DNA of 64,000 bases from Thermoplasmata archaeon (GTDB lineage Archaea; Thermoplasmatota; Thermoplasmata; Lutacidiplasmatales; UBA184), in the NCBI GenBank assembly GCA_021817605.1, contig JAKAUN010000004.1:1-64000 (forward strand), in the 5' to 3' direction. Both the position numbers and the translations under genes were made by a program. Under the pieces are notes generated by a model, which saw only the letters and a list, made by a program, of their open reading frames with translations, did not search any database and was not told the origin of the DNA. This document shows, one piece after another, positions 25,943-35,189 of this stretch; within the stretch, counting starts at the first letter, position 1; the number at the start of each line of letters is the position of its first letter.

Positions 25943-26497
25943 TCAGGCGTAGCTACTGCAGCGGTAGCAGTAGAAGCGCCGGTACTCGGGGATCCACGTC
26001 GTGGGGGTCCCGCACTTCGGACAGGCCGGGGGAGCACCCGCCGGCCCGCTGACGGGGGGAGGCGGGAGCGGAGCGGCGCTCGGCTGCGAGAGCCCCTCGA
26101 TCCGAATCCAGGCAATCGCCAGGACGATCCCGACCACGACGAAGAACACGAGGCCAAGGACGACCCAGACGATCATCTGGTCGCGCACCACCCCGTACTG
26201 TCGGTCGGAGGCGAGCTTCTCGAGCTTGGGTATCTCCTGCCAGGCGAGGTAGTTCACCACCGCCGAGGCGAGGCAGTAGACGGCGGTGAAGACGCCGCCC
26301 GCCGTCTGGTGGAAGACGAGGTTGAGGATCGAGAGGATGAGAAACACGAGGAAGAGCACCCCCGCGAGCGCGGCCATGAGCAGCGCGAGGCTCCGCGCGA
26401 GCGAGAGCATCGACGCGATGGCTCCGTCCGGGCTCGGGGTGGAGGGAGCTGCCGGGGGCGGGGGAGGCACGGGCGTGGCGGGAGGAGCTGCGCTCAT
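25943..26497 (-). CDS. Membrane protein with three helices and a C-terminal zinc ribbon
   Basis: A 184-residue protein. A Pro-rich N-terminus is followed by helices at about 34-62 (LALLMAALAGVLFLVFLILS), 66-85 and 108-130 (MIVWVVLGLVFFVVVGIVLA). The tail ends in a zinc ribbon, CPKCGTPTTWIPEYRRFYCYRC. The ribbon is cytoplasmic if the positive-inside rule holds. A TATA-like site 29 nt upstream supports ATG 26497. It is read in the same direction as aRF1 but with its own promoter inside the end of that gene. Function unknown. Confidence 0.75.
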   Translation of the reverse strand: MSAAPPATPVPPPPPAAPSTPSPDGAIASMLSLARSLALLMAALAGVLFLVFLILSILNLVFHQTAGGVFTAVYCLASAVVNYLAWQEIPKLEKLASDRQYGVVRDQMIVWVVLGLVFFVVVGIVLAIAWIRIEGLSQPSAAPLPPPPVSGPAGAPPACPKCGTPTTWIPEYRRFYCYRCSSYA

Positions 26498-26524
26498 CTC
26501 CCGTTACGAGGAGGTGGGGGGTCT

Positions 26525-27814
26525 TTATCCCTGCGCTTTGACGCGAAGCGGGGGCGCCGAGGGGAGCGGGTAGCGGAGGATCGCCGCGACGCCCTCGAAG
26601 GCCCTCAGGAGCATCTCGCCCTCGTCGCTCTCGGTCGAGACCAGCCGCGCCTCCCCCCCGGAGTCGATGGCGCGGCGGAAGAGGTTCTCGACGTAGTCTT
26701 CGCTGCGGAGCAGGCTCACCGCCAGGGCCCCGCACTTCGGGCACGGGGCCTCGAGCACCTCGTCCTCCTTCCCGTCGGCCACCGAGCGGGAGAACTCCTC
26801 CCCGCAGGAGCCGCAGCGGAAGCTCGAGCGCTGGCGCCGAAGACCGTCGGAGACCAGGAGCGTCGCGACCGCGCCGAGGTCGAGGGCCCGGCCCACGTCC
26901 CGTTCGCCGTAGGCGGCGAGGCCGACCTCTGCCCGACGGATCTCGGCCAGGAGCCTCTGGACGAGACGCTTTTCCTCGGTGAGCTCGAGGCCGTGAAGGG
27001 TCTGCGTCGCCTTCTCGACCAGCTCGCGGAGGCCGTACTCGTCCGTGTAGCCTGTGTCGAAGAGGGGAGTGATGACCTTCTGCTGGAGGAGCGGGGTGAG
27101 GAACCCCTCCTTGACGAAGAACTCCTTGGTCGCCCCCGGCCCGCCGACCAGGATCCCCTTGAGCTCCCCGGCTCTCGGCAGGAAGACCTCCGCGGACATC
27201 TCGGCGACCTTCACGAAGAACTCGTGCGCCGCGTGCTCGATCATCCGCTCGAACCGGTGCGCGGACTGGCCGCCGCGTCCGTGCTTGCTGGGGACGAGCG
27301 ACTGGCGGTTGCGCAGCGTCTCGACCCGCTTTCCCCGCAAGAAGCCGATCGTCACTTCGGCGCGGTCGACGACGAGGAGCCCCCAGAGGTCGGGCTCGTG
27401 GACCATCGAGAGGAGAGGGTCGAGGTAGAAGGTCGAGTCGCAGCGGTAGAGGAACGTGTTGAGCGGCTCGGGCGGCTCGACGATGAACGTGACCGCCTCG
27501 GACTTGTCCGCTCCCACGGCCTTCGAGCCGACGAAGAAGGCGACGCCGTTGTCCGGAGGCTCCTTGAAGCCCCGCACGCGGTTCATGAGCGACTCGATCG
27601 CCCACATCACGTTCTTGCGGGTCGTGCGGCTCTTGATGTTGGAGCTCTGGGCGTATTCGTTCCTCAGGTAGCCGATCACGTCGAAGATCTTCTTGCCCGC
27701 CGGCACGTAGAGGCTGATGAGCTCGGTCGCCCGGCCCTTCGCCTGCGCGATCTCATCGAGCTTGCGCTGGAACGTGTAACGCGCGAGCTGCGTTCCGGGG
27801 ACCTCCGGGCTCAT
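26525..27814 (-). CDS. prf1: Archaeal peptide chain release factor 1 (aRF1)
   Basis: A 429-residue class I release factor, about the usual archaeal length. NIKS at 59-62, in SSNIKSRTTRKNV, reads the stop codon; GGQ at 181-183, in GRGGQSAHRFER, triggers peptidyl-tRNA hydrolysis. The C-terminal domain carries a mini-domain with Cys pairs (CGSCGEEF...CPKCG) and contacts the RF3-like or ABCE1 partner. It recognises all three stop codons in archaea. TAG ends several genes here, so TAG is evidently a normal stop. Confidence 0.97.
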   Translation of the reverse strand: MSPEVPGTQLARYTFQRKLDEIAQAKGRATELISLYVPAGKKIFDVIGYLRNEYAQSSNIKSRTTRKNVMWAIESLMNRVRGFKEPPDNGVAFFVGSKAVGADKSEAVTFIVEPPEPLNTFLYRCDSTFYLDPLLSMVHEPDLWGLLVVDRAEVTIGFLRGKRVETLRNRQSLVPSKHGRGGQSAHRFERMIEHAAHEFFVKVAEMSAEVFLPRAGELKGILVGGPGATKEFFVKEGFLTPLLQQKVITPLFDTGYTDEYGLRELVEKATQTLHGLELTEEKRLVQRLLAEIRRAEVGLAAYGERDVGRALDLGAVATLLVSDGLRRQRSSFRCGSCGEEFSRSVADGKEDEVLEAPCPKCGALAVSLLRSEDYVENLFRRAIDSGGEARLVSTESDEGEMLLRAFEGVAAILRYPLPSAPPLRVKAQG

Positions 27815-27906
27815 GCCGCGGGCCTCCCGGCCGGAAGCGAAGCGTGCCCTCGCAACCCTACGGCGGGACCGGCGCTACGGCCGGACCCGCTCCCCGGGCG
27901 GCAGAG

Positions 27907-28224
27907 TCAGAGGAGCTTCTGGACGTGCTCGTCGATGACTTCCTCAGGATAGGCACCGACGATGCGGTCGACCAGCTTTCCCTGCTTGTAGAGCAGCAGC
28001 GTCGGGATGCTCATGATACCGAGGGCTCCCGCCTTCTCGCCGTTGTCGTCGGAGTTCATCTTTCCGAAGGCAACCTTGGCCTTGTACTTCTCGCTCAGGC
28101 GGTCGACGATCGGGGAGACGACCCGGCAGGGCCCGCACCAGGGTGCCCAGACATCCACCACGGCTGCGGAGCTGCCCGCTGTGAACTTGTCGAACTCGGC
28201 ACCCCCAATCTCCTTGACCACCAT
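27907..28224 (-). CDS. trxA: Thioredoxin
   Basis: A 105-residue cytosolic thiol-disulfide oxidoreductase. The active site is WCGPC (VVDVWAPWCGPCRVV), followed by KMNSDDNGEKAGALGIMSIPTLLLYKQGKLV with the conserved cis-Pro in SIPT. ATG 28224 gives a standard N-terminus; the longer open frame is not needed. A TATA-like CTTTAATAC lies about 36 nt upstream. The neighbours are unrelated, so it is a single-gene unit. Confidence 0.95.
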   Translation of the reverse strand: MVVKEIGGAEFDKFTAGSSAAVVDVWAPWCGPCRVVSPIVDRLSEKYKAKVAFGKMNSDDNGEKAGALGIMSIPTLLLYKQGKLVDRIVGAYPEEVIDEHVQKLL

Positions 28225-28369
28225 GCGAGACCACCACTCCTTCGTAGGCCGGAGAGTATTAAAGGGACCTCTGGCGAGGACGCCACCTGTCGACGCGAGG
28301 GCCAGCCGGGGCACGCGCGACGGGCGCCGGCGTCGGCGAACCGCAGTCGATTTGGCCGCAGCGGAACCC

Positions 28370-28376
28370 TGATACG
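28370..28376 (+). promoter_or_regulatory. TATA-like element
   Basis: TGATACG is centred 26 nt before GTG 28399, the leaderless spacing; it sets the start of the methyltransferase-like gene. Confidence 0.4.
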
Positions 28377-28398
28377 AGGCGACCGCATCTGTAGTCCC

Positions 28399-29226
28399 GT
28401 GAGTTCTTCGTCCCCCTCGTCACGGTCCCCTGCCCCTCGGTCCACTTCGTCTCTCCTCCCCGAACGGAGCGTCTCCTCCGAGACCGGACCGCGCACCCGT
28501 CGCCTAGGGCGCCCGGCGCTCCTCACCCCCGCGGCCCGCAAGGCGATCAAGCAACGGATGCTCTACTTGCGCAGCGCTTCGCTGCAGAAGATCAGCCAGC
28601 TCGCCCGCGTCAACGACGGGGAGCTCGGACGCTTCCGCCGCGAGCTCCGCGGGAGCGAGCTTCCCGACACCCTCCTCGCGCGCGGCGCGGGGCTCGCCTT
28701 CACCCGGGAGCTGCCGCAGGGGGCGCTCCTCTACCTCCTCGTGCGCGCGATGCGGCCGGCACGCGTGGTGGAGACCGGGGTGCGCCCGGGCTACTCGACC
28801 GCGTGGATCCTCGCGGGTCTGGAGGAGAACCGTGCCGGCGAGCTCATCTCGCTGGGGCCGGGAACCGTCGCCGGACGCTCCACCGGCGTGGAGAACGTTT
28901 CGGTAGGGCAGTTCGTCCCGCCGACCCTGCGCTCGCGCTGGACGCTCGCGCTCGGCAACACCGAGGGCCGTCTCCGCGAGATCCTGGCGACGACCCCGCA
29001 CGTCGACCTCTTCCTCTACGACAACGGGCCGGACGCCGCGAGGGCGAGATTCGAGCTGCGGGCGGCCTGGGACGCCCTGAGCGAACGAGGCGTCCTCCTC
29101 GCGACGCACATCGACGCGAACGGAGCTTGGAGCGACTTCTGCCGCCTGCAGGGGCTCCCCGTCCAGGTCCTGGACGCCGGACCTCCTCCGATGGGAGCGC
29201 TCGCGGTCCGGGTCGCCCCCCGCTGA
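28399..29226 (+). CDS. Class I SAM-dependent methyltransferase-like protein
   Basis: A 275-residue protein from GTG 28399. After a Ser/Pro-rich leader and helical segments, RVVETGVRPGYSTAWILAGL is the SAM-binding loop and strand; HVDLFLYDNGPDAARARFEL and GVLLATHIDANGAW complete a Methyltransf_24-type core. The leader (residues 1-40) is low in complexity, so the functional start may be later (ATG 28558, MLYLRSASLQ). The partner substrate is unknown. It is divergent from thioredoxin and convergent with moaB. Confidence 0.75.
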   Translation: MSSSSPSSRSPAPRSTSSLLPERSVSSETGPRTRRLGRPALLTPAARKAIKQRMLYLRSASLQKISQLARVNDGELGRFRRELRGSELPDTLLARGAGLAFTRELPQGALLYLLVRAMRPARVVETGVRPGYSTAWILAGLEENRAGELISLGPGTVAGRSTGVENVSVGQFVPPTLRSRWTLALGNTEGRLREILATTPHVDLFLYDNGPDAARARFELRAAWDALSERGVLLATHIDANGAWSDFCRLQGLPVQVLDAGPPPMGALAVRVAPR

Positions 29227-29251
29227 GTCGGGGGGCGCGAGCCCGCAGCGC

Positions 29252-29782
29252 CTAGCGCTCGAGCTCCTCGACCAGGTGGATCGACGCCGGCAGGATGAGC
29301 TTCTCGAGGGCGGTGCGGACCGCCCGCTCGCTCCCGGGAAGGGCGAAGACCGGTTTCTGATGGAGAACGAAGAGCGCCGCGCGGCTGATCATGGCGAGAG
29401 GCCCCACCTCCGCGAAGCTGAGCGAGCGGTAGATCTCGCCGAAGCCCTCGAGCTTGCGACCGCCCATCGTCTCGAGGGCGTTCACGGTGAGGTCGCGGGA
29501 GCTCACTCCGGTTCCCCCGACCGTGAGGACCGCCTCGACGACCGGGTCGGCGAGCCACGGCTCGAGCTTCTCGCGCACGTCGGCGACCGAGTTGGCGACC
29601 AGAGCGTAGTGGCGGACCTTGTGCGACCCGCCCTCCAGCAGCCGGCGGGCAAGCTGGCCGGACGGGTCGTCCTCCTCCGTGTGCGTGTCGGAGACCGACA
29701 GGACGCCGAATCCCAGGCTGCGGCTGCCTCCCAGGTGGTGGCGGTCGGACGGGTGCTTGCTCGACGGGGTTCCCTCGCTCAT
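29252..29782 (-). CDS. moaB: Molybdopterin adenylyltransferase-type protein MoaB
   Basis: A 176-residue MoaB/Mog-family protein, which adenylylates molybdopterin before metal insertion. Motifs are VLSVSDTHTEEDDPSGQ, VLTVGGTGVSSRDLTVNAL (the GGTG phosphate loop) and PVFALPGSERAVRTAL. The 20-residue leader before LGFGVLSV is not conserved. ATG 29782 overlaps the moaC stop by 4 nt, so the two molybdenum cofactor genes are coupled; rfcS lies just upstream on the same strand. Confidence 0.93.
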   Translation of the reverse strand: MSEGTPSSKHPSDRHHLGGSRSLGFGVLSVSDTHTEEDDPSGQLARRLLEGGSHKVRHYALVANSVADVREKLEPWLADPVVEAVLTVGGTGVSSRDLTVNALETMGGRKLEGFGEIYRSLSFAEVGPLAMISRAALFVLHQKPVFALPGSERAVRTALEKLILPASIHLVEELER

Positions 29783-30231
29783 GACAGACGGTCCTCCACG
29801 ACCTTCTCCTTGCGCTCGACCCGTACCGGGCCGAGCCGTGTCGCCGGGTAGAGCCCGCGCGCATCCTTCTCGAGGTACTTGACCATGTCCCATACGGTGA
29901 GCAACGCGACGGTAGCCCCGACCAGAGCCTCCATCTCGACCCCGGTGCGGTCGAGGGCATTCGCTTCCGCGCGTGCCCGGACGCCCCGCGGGGAGAGCGT
30001 GAGGTCCACCCGCGAGGAGGTGAGGTTCACCCGGTGGCAATGGGGGATGAGCTCCGGGGTCCGCTTCATCGCGAGGAGGCCGGCGATCTCTCCGGCCGCC
30101 AGGGGATCGCCCTTGGCGACCGTGCGGGCGCGTACCGCCCGAACGGTCTTGGAAGCGAGCGTCAAGGTCCCGACCGCGACCGCCCGACGCCGGGCGATCG
30201 GCTTCTCTCCGACCTCCACCTGCCGGGCCAT
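29779..30231 (-). CDS. moaC: Cyclic pyranopterin monophosphate synthase MoaC
   Basis: A 150-residue enzyme that makes cyclic pyranopterin monophosphate from the MoaA product. Family motifs are ARTVAKGDPLAAGEIAGLLAMKRT, IPHCHRVNLT (catalytic HCH) and TGVEMEALVGATVALLTVWDMVK. A Lys in the K..D...G..Y segment near the C-terminus (DMVKYLEKDARGLYPAT) is the second catalytic group. It sits 6 nt behind rfcS and overlaps moaB. The MoaA partner is not in the window. Confidence 0.95.
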   Translation of the reverse strand: MARQVEVGEKPIARRRAVAVGTLTLASKTVRAVRARTVAKGDPLAAGEIAGLLAMKRTPELIPHCHRVNLTSSRVDLTLSPRGVRARAEANALDRTGVEMEALVGATVALLTVWDMVKYLEKDARGLYPATRLGPVRVERKEKVVEDRLS

Positions 30232-30237
30232 GGGGCG

Positions 30238-31221
30238 CTAGGTCCTGGGAGGCGCTCCGGCGGCCAAGTGGGCGAGCACCGCCTCGAGCTGGATGCGGTC
30301 GGAGGCTCCCTGCGCCAGGCGGAAGTCGACCTCGCCCAGGTACTCGAGCAGGCGGACCTTCTCGCGCGCCGGGAGCAGCGACTCCGCGATCTCGGGGAGG
30401 TAGCTGTGGATGGCCCGGAGGATCTCCTCTCCCGCCGCACCCCGGTCGACGAAGAGCGCAAGGAGCCTGTCGCGGGCGTCCTGGAAGCGGCCGGCGAGCG
30501 CCGCGCCGAGCATCCCCTCGACCTCCTGGCGGAGCGGGGCGGTCGCGTACTCCTTGAGGGTCGCCTCGGTGACGTGGTCGACGTGCGTCGCCGCGAGCTG
30601 GAGCAGGTTGGTCGCCCGACGCATGTCGCCGGCGCTCGTCGCGACCACCGCCTCGAGCGCCGCCGGGTCGAGCTTCTTCCCCTCGGCCTTGGCAACCCGC
30701 TGGATCTGGTCGCGGACCGCCTCGGGACGGTAGGCCCTGAAGCGGAAGACGGCGCAGCGCGACTGGATGGGATCGATGATGCGGGAGGAGTAGTTGCACG
30801 AGAGGACGAAGCGGCACGAGGTCGAGTAGCGCTCCATCATCCGCCGCAACGACGCCTGGGCCTCGGCGGTCAGGTTGTCGGCCTCGTCCAGGAAGAGGAT
30901 CTTGAAGCCGACGTTGCCGAGGGGGGCGGTGCGAGCGTACTGCTTGATCGTCGTGCGGACGGTCTCGATCCCGCGCTCGTCCGAGGCGTTGAGCTCGAGG
31001 AAGTTCTGCCGCCACTCCGGGCCGAAGAGGTCGCGGGCGAGGGCGATCGCCGCCGTCGTCTTCCCGGTCCCCGGCGGACCCGCGAAGAGGAGATGGGGCA
31101 TCGAGTGCTTCTCGGCGTAGGCGCGCAGCAGGGGGACGATCGACTCCTGGCCGGTCATCTGCGCGAGGGTCGTCGGCCGGTACTTCTCGACCCAGACCGC
31201 CTCGACTGCCCTGTCGGCCAT
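30238..31221 (-). CDS. rfcS: Replication factor C small subunit
   Basis: A 327-residue AAA+ clamp loader that opens the PCNA ring at primer ends. It has [10 protein letters not shown] at the N-terminus, Walker [10 protein letters not shown] at 48-56, Walker [10 protein letters not shown], sensor-1 FVLSCNYSS and the arginine-finger motif SRC in [13 protein letters not shown] 31221 is the start matching the family; the frame upstream is spurious. The large subunit is not present here. It heads an operon with moaC and moaB, an odd but tight pairing (6-nt gap). Confidence 0.96.
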   Translation of the reverse strand: MADRAVEAVWVEKYRPTTLAQMTGQESIVPLLRAYAEKHSMPHLLFAGPPGTGKTTAAIALARDLFGPEWRQNFLELNASDERGIETVRTTIKQYARTAPLGNVGFKILFLDEADNLTAEAQASLRRMMERYSTSCRFVLSCNYSSRIIDPIQSRCAVFRFRAYRPEAVRDQIQRVAKAEGKKLDPAALEAVVATSAGDMRRATNLLQLAATHVDHVTEATLKEYATAPLRQEVEGMLGAALAGRFQDARDRLLALFVDRGAAGEEILRAIHSYLPEIAESLLPAREKVRLLEYLGEVDFRLAQGASDRIQLEAVLAHLAAGAPPRT

Positions 31222-31261
31222 CCGTCCTCCTGACGCCGTCCTCGGTCCCTTACGGCGGCTA

Positions 31262-31711
31262 TTACGGTTGCCCCGGACCTTCTCCCGAGCCGGTCGGCAC
31301 ACCGGCCACCTTCGTGTCGAGCAGCTTCTGCTCGCGACGACGGTGCTCCCGAAGGGCCTCGACGAGGATCTTCCCGTACTGGCCGAGCGCCTGGCGGTTG
31401 CCTCCGTGGTCGTCACGCTCCAGGATCGAGGAGAGCCACCGCAGCTGTCCGACCGAGGAAAGGAACCTCTCGTGGTCGGCGGCGAGGGCAGCGCCGGCGC
31501 GTCCGTCCGAGCCGCCGCGCAACGGCCGCGGGGCGGCGCGCGCGTGGGAGCTCAGTGCGTCGGCGAACTCCCGCACCACGCGAAGGAGCTCCGGCCGGGG
31601 CACCTCCGCGAGGAGCACCATCCCGTGGGAGAACCGGTCGAACTCCTGGACCCGACGGTCGAACTCGGATCCGAAAGAGTCGGCCGGGGGCGCGGGGACG
31701 GGTCGGGCCAA
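31262..31711 (-). CDS. Hypothetical helical protein
   Basis: A 149-residue, charged, all-alpha protein ([59 protein letters not shown]) with no cysteines or membrane segments. It is 40 nt upstream of rfcS on the same strand and could be cotranscribed. No family recognised; it could be a small adaptor or coiled-coil protein. Confidence 0.6.
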   Translation of the reverse strand: MARPVPAPPADSFGSEFDRRVQEFDRFSHGMVLLAEVPRPELLRVVREFADALSSHARAAPRPLRGGSDGRAGAALAADHERFLSSVGQLRWLSSILERDDHGGNRQALGQYGKILVEALREHRRREQKLLDTKVAGVPTGSGEGPGQP

Positions 31712-31884
31712 CGTCTTTCGTCAGCCGCCGTGGACGATGAACTGACCGGTCCGCCGCGATCCCCCGGGGCTCGACCGACAGGCGGTAGGAAAGACGCTTC
31801 GGCAGCCTCTCCCGAGGTCGCCGAGCGTCCCGAGGGCCCAAGGGTCGGGCTATAAGCGGGAGGCTCCTCGGCTGGAGGGCACCG

Positions 31885-32676
31885 ATGCGCGAGCTCCTCG
31901 GCTTGGTGAGCTATCGCGGCACGATCCGCGAGCGCAACGTCGAGCCGTTCCTCCGGATGCTTCGTCGCCTGAGGACGTTCCGGCGGCTCAAGGGGGTCCT
32001 CTTGGAGATCTCGAGCGGAGGCGGCGAGGTCGTGGCCTCGGAGGACCTTCGCCTCGCGGTCCAACGCCTCAACGAACGGGTCCCGGTCTTCGCCTCGATC
32101 GGGGCGGTCGGGGCCTCGGGTGCCTACCTCGCGAGTCTCGGGGCGCGCAAGATCTTCGCCTATCCCGATTCTCAGGTGGGATCGATCGGCGTCATCTATC
32201 CGCATCTCGCCGTCCGCGAACTCGTCCGCCGTCTCGGCGTCTCCCTCGAGCTCATCCACGCCGGGGTCCACAAGGACGCCTACCAGGGCTATCGACCGCT
32301 CACCGAGGTCGAGCGGGCCAAGATGCAGGCGCTCGTGGAGGAGGACTACGAGCGCTTCGTGGCGGTCGTCGCCGAGGCCCGCCACCGCCCCGTCGAGGAG
32401 ATCCGGGCGCTGGCGACCGGGGAGGTCTGGTCGGGAAGCCGGGCTCTCTCCCTCGGCCTGGTCGACGCGCTGGGCGACCGCGAGGTGGCTCTCGAGGCGC
32501 TCGCGAGGCTCACGGGCGTGTCGGTCCGCCGTGCGGTCCGCATGGAGCCTCCGCGACCGTTCCTCGAGCGGCTCGTCTCCTCGGGAGCCGGGGCCTTTGC
32601 CTCCGGGGTCTCGGGCAGGCTTCACGACATGGTCGAGGAGACGCTCCTCGACCTCGGGCCGTCGCTCCGCCGCTGA
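31885..32676 (+). CDS. Signal peptide peptidase SppA-like serine protease (S49)
   Basis: A 263-residue protein with the S49 fold: LLGLVSYRGTI, KGVLLEISSGGGEVVASEDL, the nucleophile region GAVGASGAYLASLGARKIFA, GSIGVI and a Lys (GVHKDAYQGYRPLTEVERAKMQ) in the place of the general base. WSGSRALSLGLVDALGD is the usual C-terminal motif. No membrane helix is seen at the N-terminus, unlike many SppA proteins, so it may be cytoplasmic or peripheral. CTATAAG at 31850 supplies a TATA-like promoter 32 nt upstream. Probably degrades leftover signal peptides or membrane fragments. Confidence 0.85.
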   Translation: MRELLGLVSYRGTIRERNVEPFLRMLRRLRTFRRLKGVLLEISSGGGEVVASEDLRLAVQRLNERVPVFASIGAVGASGAYLASLGARKIFAYPDSQVGSIGVIYPHLAVRELVRRLGVSLELIHAGVHKDAYQGYRPLTEVERAKMQALVEEDYERFVAVVAEARHRPVEEIRALATGEVWSGSRALSLGLVDALGDREVALEALARLTGVSVRRAVRMEPPRPFLERLVSSGAGAFASGVSGRLHDMVEETLLDLGPSLRR

Positions 32677-32683
32677 GCCAAGG

Positions 32684-32690
32684 GTTATCT
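32684..32690 (+). promoter_or_regulatory. TATA-like element of secG
   Basis: GTTATCT is centred 27 nt before the ATG at 32714, inside a 37-nt gap after the SppA-like gene. Confidence 0.45.
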
Positions 32691-32713
32691 AGGGCCTTCG
32701 GGGTCGGAGAGGC

Positions 32714-32875
32714 ATGCCCGATCGCAAGCGTTCCGGCTTCTCGAGCGCGGCCGGTCTCATCCAGTACTACGACATGGAGGAGACCAAGGCACTCAAGATC
32801 AACCCGTACCTTGTCATGGGCTTCGGCCTCGGCGCCGCGGTCCTGGTCGAGATTCTCAACTGGCGGATGATCTAG
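32714..32875 (+). CDS. secG: Preprotein translocase subunit Sec61-beta/SecG
   Basis: A 53-residue protein that is easy to miss. It starts MPDRKRSGFSSAAGLIQYYD, continues MEETKALKINPYLVMGFGLG and ends in one membrane helix (AAVLVEILNW). The basic start, SSAGLI.YYD/E and IxP segments and the single C-terminal helix match archaeal Sec61-beta, which binds SecY in the SecYEG channel. Length is typical. It has its own TATA-like site and stops 13 nt before the convergent TYW1 stop. Confidence 0.93.
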   Translation: MPDRKRSGFSSAAGLIQYYDMEETKALKINPYLVMGFGLGAAVLVEILNWRMI

Positions 32876-32882
32876 CCGCGCC

Positions 32883-32887
32883 AAAAA
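32883..32887 (-). terminator. Possible T-tract terminator after TYW1
   Basis: Five T on the minus strand begin 1 nt after the TYW1 stop codon, in the 13-nt gap between convergent genes. Archaeal transcription can end at such short T tracts. Very small signal. Confidence 0.25.
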
Positions 32888-32888
32888 C

Positions 32889-33857
32889 CTACGCGGTCAG
32901 GGCCTCCGCAAGCTGCGGGGCATGGCCGGGAAGGTACCGTCCTTCCTGCGAGTGGCCGAGGAGCAGGACCTTCGACTCCGGCGACTCGTCGAGCACCTTG
33001 TAGCCCGTCGCGCGGGCGAGCCGTCGGCCGAAGCTCGCGATCTCCTCGTGCTCGGGGACGTGGTCGCGTCCGAGGCGCTGGCGCGAGCGGCCCATGTAGA
33101 CGTAGCCCTTCGGCTCGATGAAGTCGGGACGTGCGAGGGAGTCGAGCTCGGCGTAGCGGTCGACCCAGCCCAGGTTCCAGCCGCGGACGAGCGTGTGGCG
33201 GACGACTCGGCGGGTCCTGAGATCGCGAACGATGCCGAGCGACTCGACCAGCCGCTCCCAGGCGTCCTCGTGCGCGGGCAGCGTCAGGCGCCGGAACACT
33301 TCGGGGTTGGGAGCGGTCACCGAGACGTAGAGCTGCGTCGGGAGAGGGTCAAGGGCCCGCAGAGCCTCCGGGTTGGTCCCGTTGGTCACGAGGAAGGTCG
33401 TGATGCCGCGCTCGTGGCAGAGCTCGAGGAAGCGGTTCATCTTCGGATAGAGGGTCGGCTCGCCCGTGAGCGAGATCGCGATGTGGCGGGGGCTCTGGGA
33501 AGCCTCCCAGCGGTCGAGCTCGACCGCGGGGTCGCCCTTGAACCCGGAGAGGATGCGGCGCTGGGCCTCGATCGACCGGTCGAGGAGCGCCTCGGGGTCG
33601 TCGAACTCGGGCATCGTCTCGTCGTTCTCCCATCCCTGGCTCCGCCAGCAGAACCGGCAGTGAAGGTTGCACGAGTCGATCGCCGGCGACATCTGCAGGC
33701 ACCGATGGCTCTCGATGCCGTAGAAGCGGCCCTTGTAGCAGTCCCGTCCGTGCGCGAGCGACTCCCTCGTCCAGTAGCAGAGCTTGACGGCGGAGTGACG
33801 CCCGACCAGCTGGTAACCCTGCTCGGCGAGACCCGAGGCAAGGTCCTGGTCGCCCAT
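32889..33857 (-). CDS. taw1: 4-demethylwyosine synthase TYW1 (radical SAM)
   Basis: A 322-residue enzyme that builds the tricyclic core of wyosine at m1G37 of tRNA-Phe from pyruvate. The radical-SAM cluster motif is C63-NLH-C67-RF-C70, preceded by ESHRCLQMSPAIDSCN; additional Cys (C27, C40, C53) fit the second cluster of TYW1. SLTGEPTLYPKMNRF and VTNGTNPEAL are further motifs. A TATA-like GGGTTATGGG about 30 nt upstream supports ATG 33857. A Trm5/Taw2-like gene at the right window edge belongs to the same tRNA pathway. Confidence 0.95.
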   Translation of the reverse strand: MGDQDLASGLAEQGYQLVGRHSAVKLCYWTRESLAHGRDCYKGRFYGIESHRCLQMSPAIDSCNLHCRFCWRSQGWENDETMPEFDDPEALLDRSIEAQRRILSGFKGDPAVELDRWEASQSPRHIAISLTGEPTLYPKMNRFLELCHERGITTFLVTNGTNPEALRALDPLPTQLYVSVTAPNPEVFRRLTLPAHEDAWERLVESLGIVRDLRTRRVVRHTLVRGWNLGWVDRYAELDSLARPDFIEPKGYVYMGRSRQRLGRDHVPEHEEIASFGRRLARATGYKVLDESPESKVLLLGHSQEGRYLPGHAPQLAEALTA

Positions 33858-33929
33858 CGGAGGCGGGTCCGACCTGGGCCCGACCCATAACCCTTTCTCG
33901 GAAGGACCGCCGTCCTCCAGCGCCCGGGG

Positions 33930-35177
33930 GTGCGGACGTTGGATCGGAACATCCGGCTGCTCGGCTACGTCGCCATCGTCCGTGCGACGGGAGTGAGCCT
34001 CATCCTTCCGTTCGTCGCGCTCTACCTGAGGAACGTCGTTCACCTCGGCTTCGGCGAGATCGGCCTGCTCATCGCGGTCCTCGGCATCGCCCCGCTGCTC
34101 CTCGTGCCGTTCGGCGGGCTCTTCGCCGACCGGCTCGGGCGACGGCGGCTGTTCCTCCTCTCCCTCTTCGTCGAGGCCCTCAGCGTCGCCGGCACCGGTG
34201 CGGCGATGCTCTTTCGCTCGGTCCCCGGGGTCATCGGAGGCGCCCTCCTCGTCTCCCTCTCCGGCTCGCTCGGGGGTCCGGCGCTCTCGGCCTATGTCGC
34301 CGACCTCGCGAGCGGCTCGAGCCGCACGGAGGGATTCACCTTCCTAAGGATCGGCTGGAACGTCGGCTTCACGATCGGGGTGTTCAGCGGCGGAGTTCTC
34401 ATCGGAGCCCTCGGCTTTTCCCGGGTCGGGCTCGCCGCGGGCGCGGTCCTGTTCGTCAGTACCGCGATCCTCGCCGCCCTCCTCGAGGTCTCCCCCTACG
34501 ACCGGGCGAGGGAGCGCGGGAGCTCCGAGACGGCCTCCGGGCCGGTCCGCAGGCCGTCCTTCGGCTGGTCGCTCCGCCTCCTCGCCGGCGACCGCGCCTT
34601 CCTCGGGCTCTGCGCGCTCGTCGGCGTCGCGGAGCTCTCCGTCGGCCAGTGGTCGTCGACCTTCCCGCTGTACGTCAACTCGGTGCTCCACATCCCCTAC
34701 GCGATCCTCGGCGCGGGCCTCGCGCTCAACGGCCTCCTGGTCGTCATCGCGCAGAGCCCGACCACCCGGGCGGCGATCGGCCGGCGCCACACGACGTTGG
34801 TGGAGATCGGCGTCCTCCTCTACGTCGTCGGCTTTCTGCTCTTCGGCCTTGTTGCCCCGCTCCCGCAGGTCGTCGTGGCGGGCTTCTTCGTCGCGGTCTT
34901 CGTCCTCACCATGGGGGAGAACGTCCTCTCGATCCCGACCTCCACGCTCCCGTCCAACCTCGCCCCTCCCACCGAGATCGGCGCCTACAACGGCACCTTC
35001 TTCGCCCTCATGGGGGTCGGGCAGATCCTCGCCCCGGCGCTCGGCGGGGCGGTGCTCTCCCTAGGGCTCGCTCCGTCGATCACCTGGGCGCTCCTCATGG
35101 TCCCCGCCGTTCCGGCGGTCGTCGCGAGCCGGCTCTGGCTCGCGCGCAAGGTCCCCGAACGACCGAACACCGCGTAG
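33930..35177 (+). CDS. MFS transporter
   Basis: A 415-residue polytopic protein with 12 predicted helices. GLFADRLGRRRLF is the loop 2-3 signature of the major facilitator superfamily. The N-half and C-half repeat is visible, with a cytoplasmic loop at about 190-210. Likely an efflux or uptake carrier driven by the proton gradient; substrate unknown. It starts at GTG after a TATA-like CCCATAACCC shared, in the opposite sense, with TYW1. No regulator is adjacent. Confidence 0.88.
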   Translation: MRTLDRNIRLLGYVAIVRATGVSLILPFVALYLRNVVHLGFGEIGLLIAVLGIAPLLLVPFGGLFADRLGRRRLFLLSLFVEALSVAGTGAAMLFRSVPGVIGGALLVSLSGSLGGPALSAYVADLASGSSRTEGFTFLRIGWNVGFTIGVFSGGVLIGALGFSRVGLAAGAVLFVSTAILAALLEVSPYDRARERGSSETASGPVRRPSFGWSLRLLAGDRAFLGLCALVGVAELSVGQWSSTFPLYVNSVLHIPYAILGAGLALNGLLVVIAQSPTTRAAIGRRHTTLVEIGVLLYVVGFLLFGLVAPLPQVVVAGFFVAVFVLTMGENVLSIPTSTLPSNLAPPTEIGAYNGTFFALMGVGQILAPALGGAVLSLGLAPSITWALLMVPAVPAVVASRLWLARKVPERPNTA

Positions 35178-35189
35178 GCGGCGGCCGGC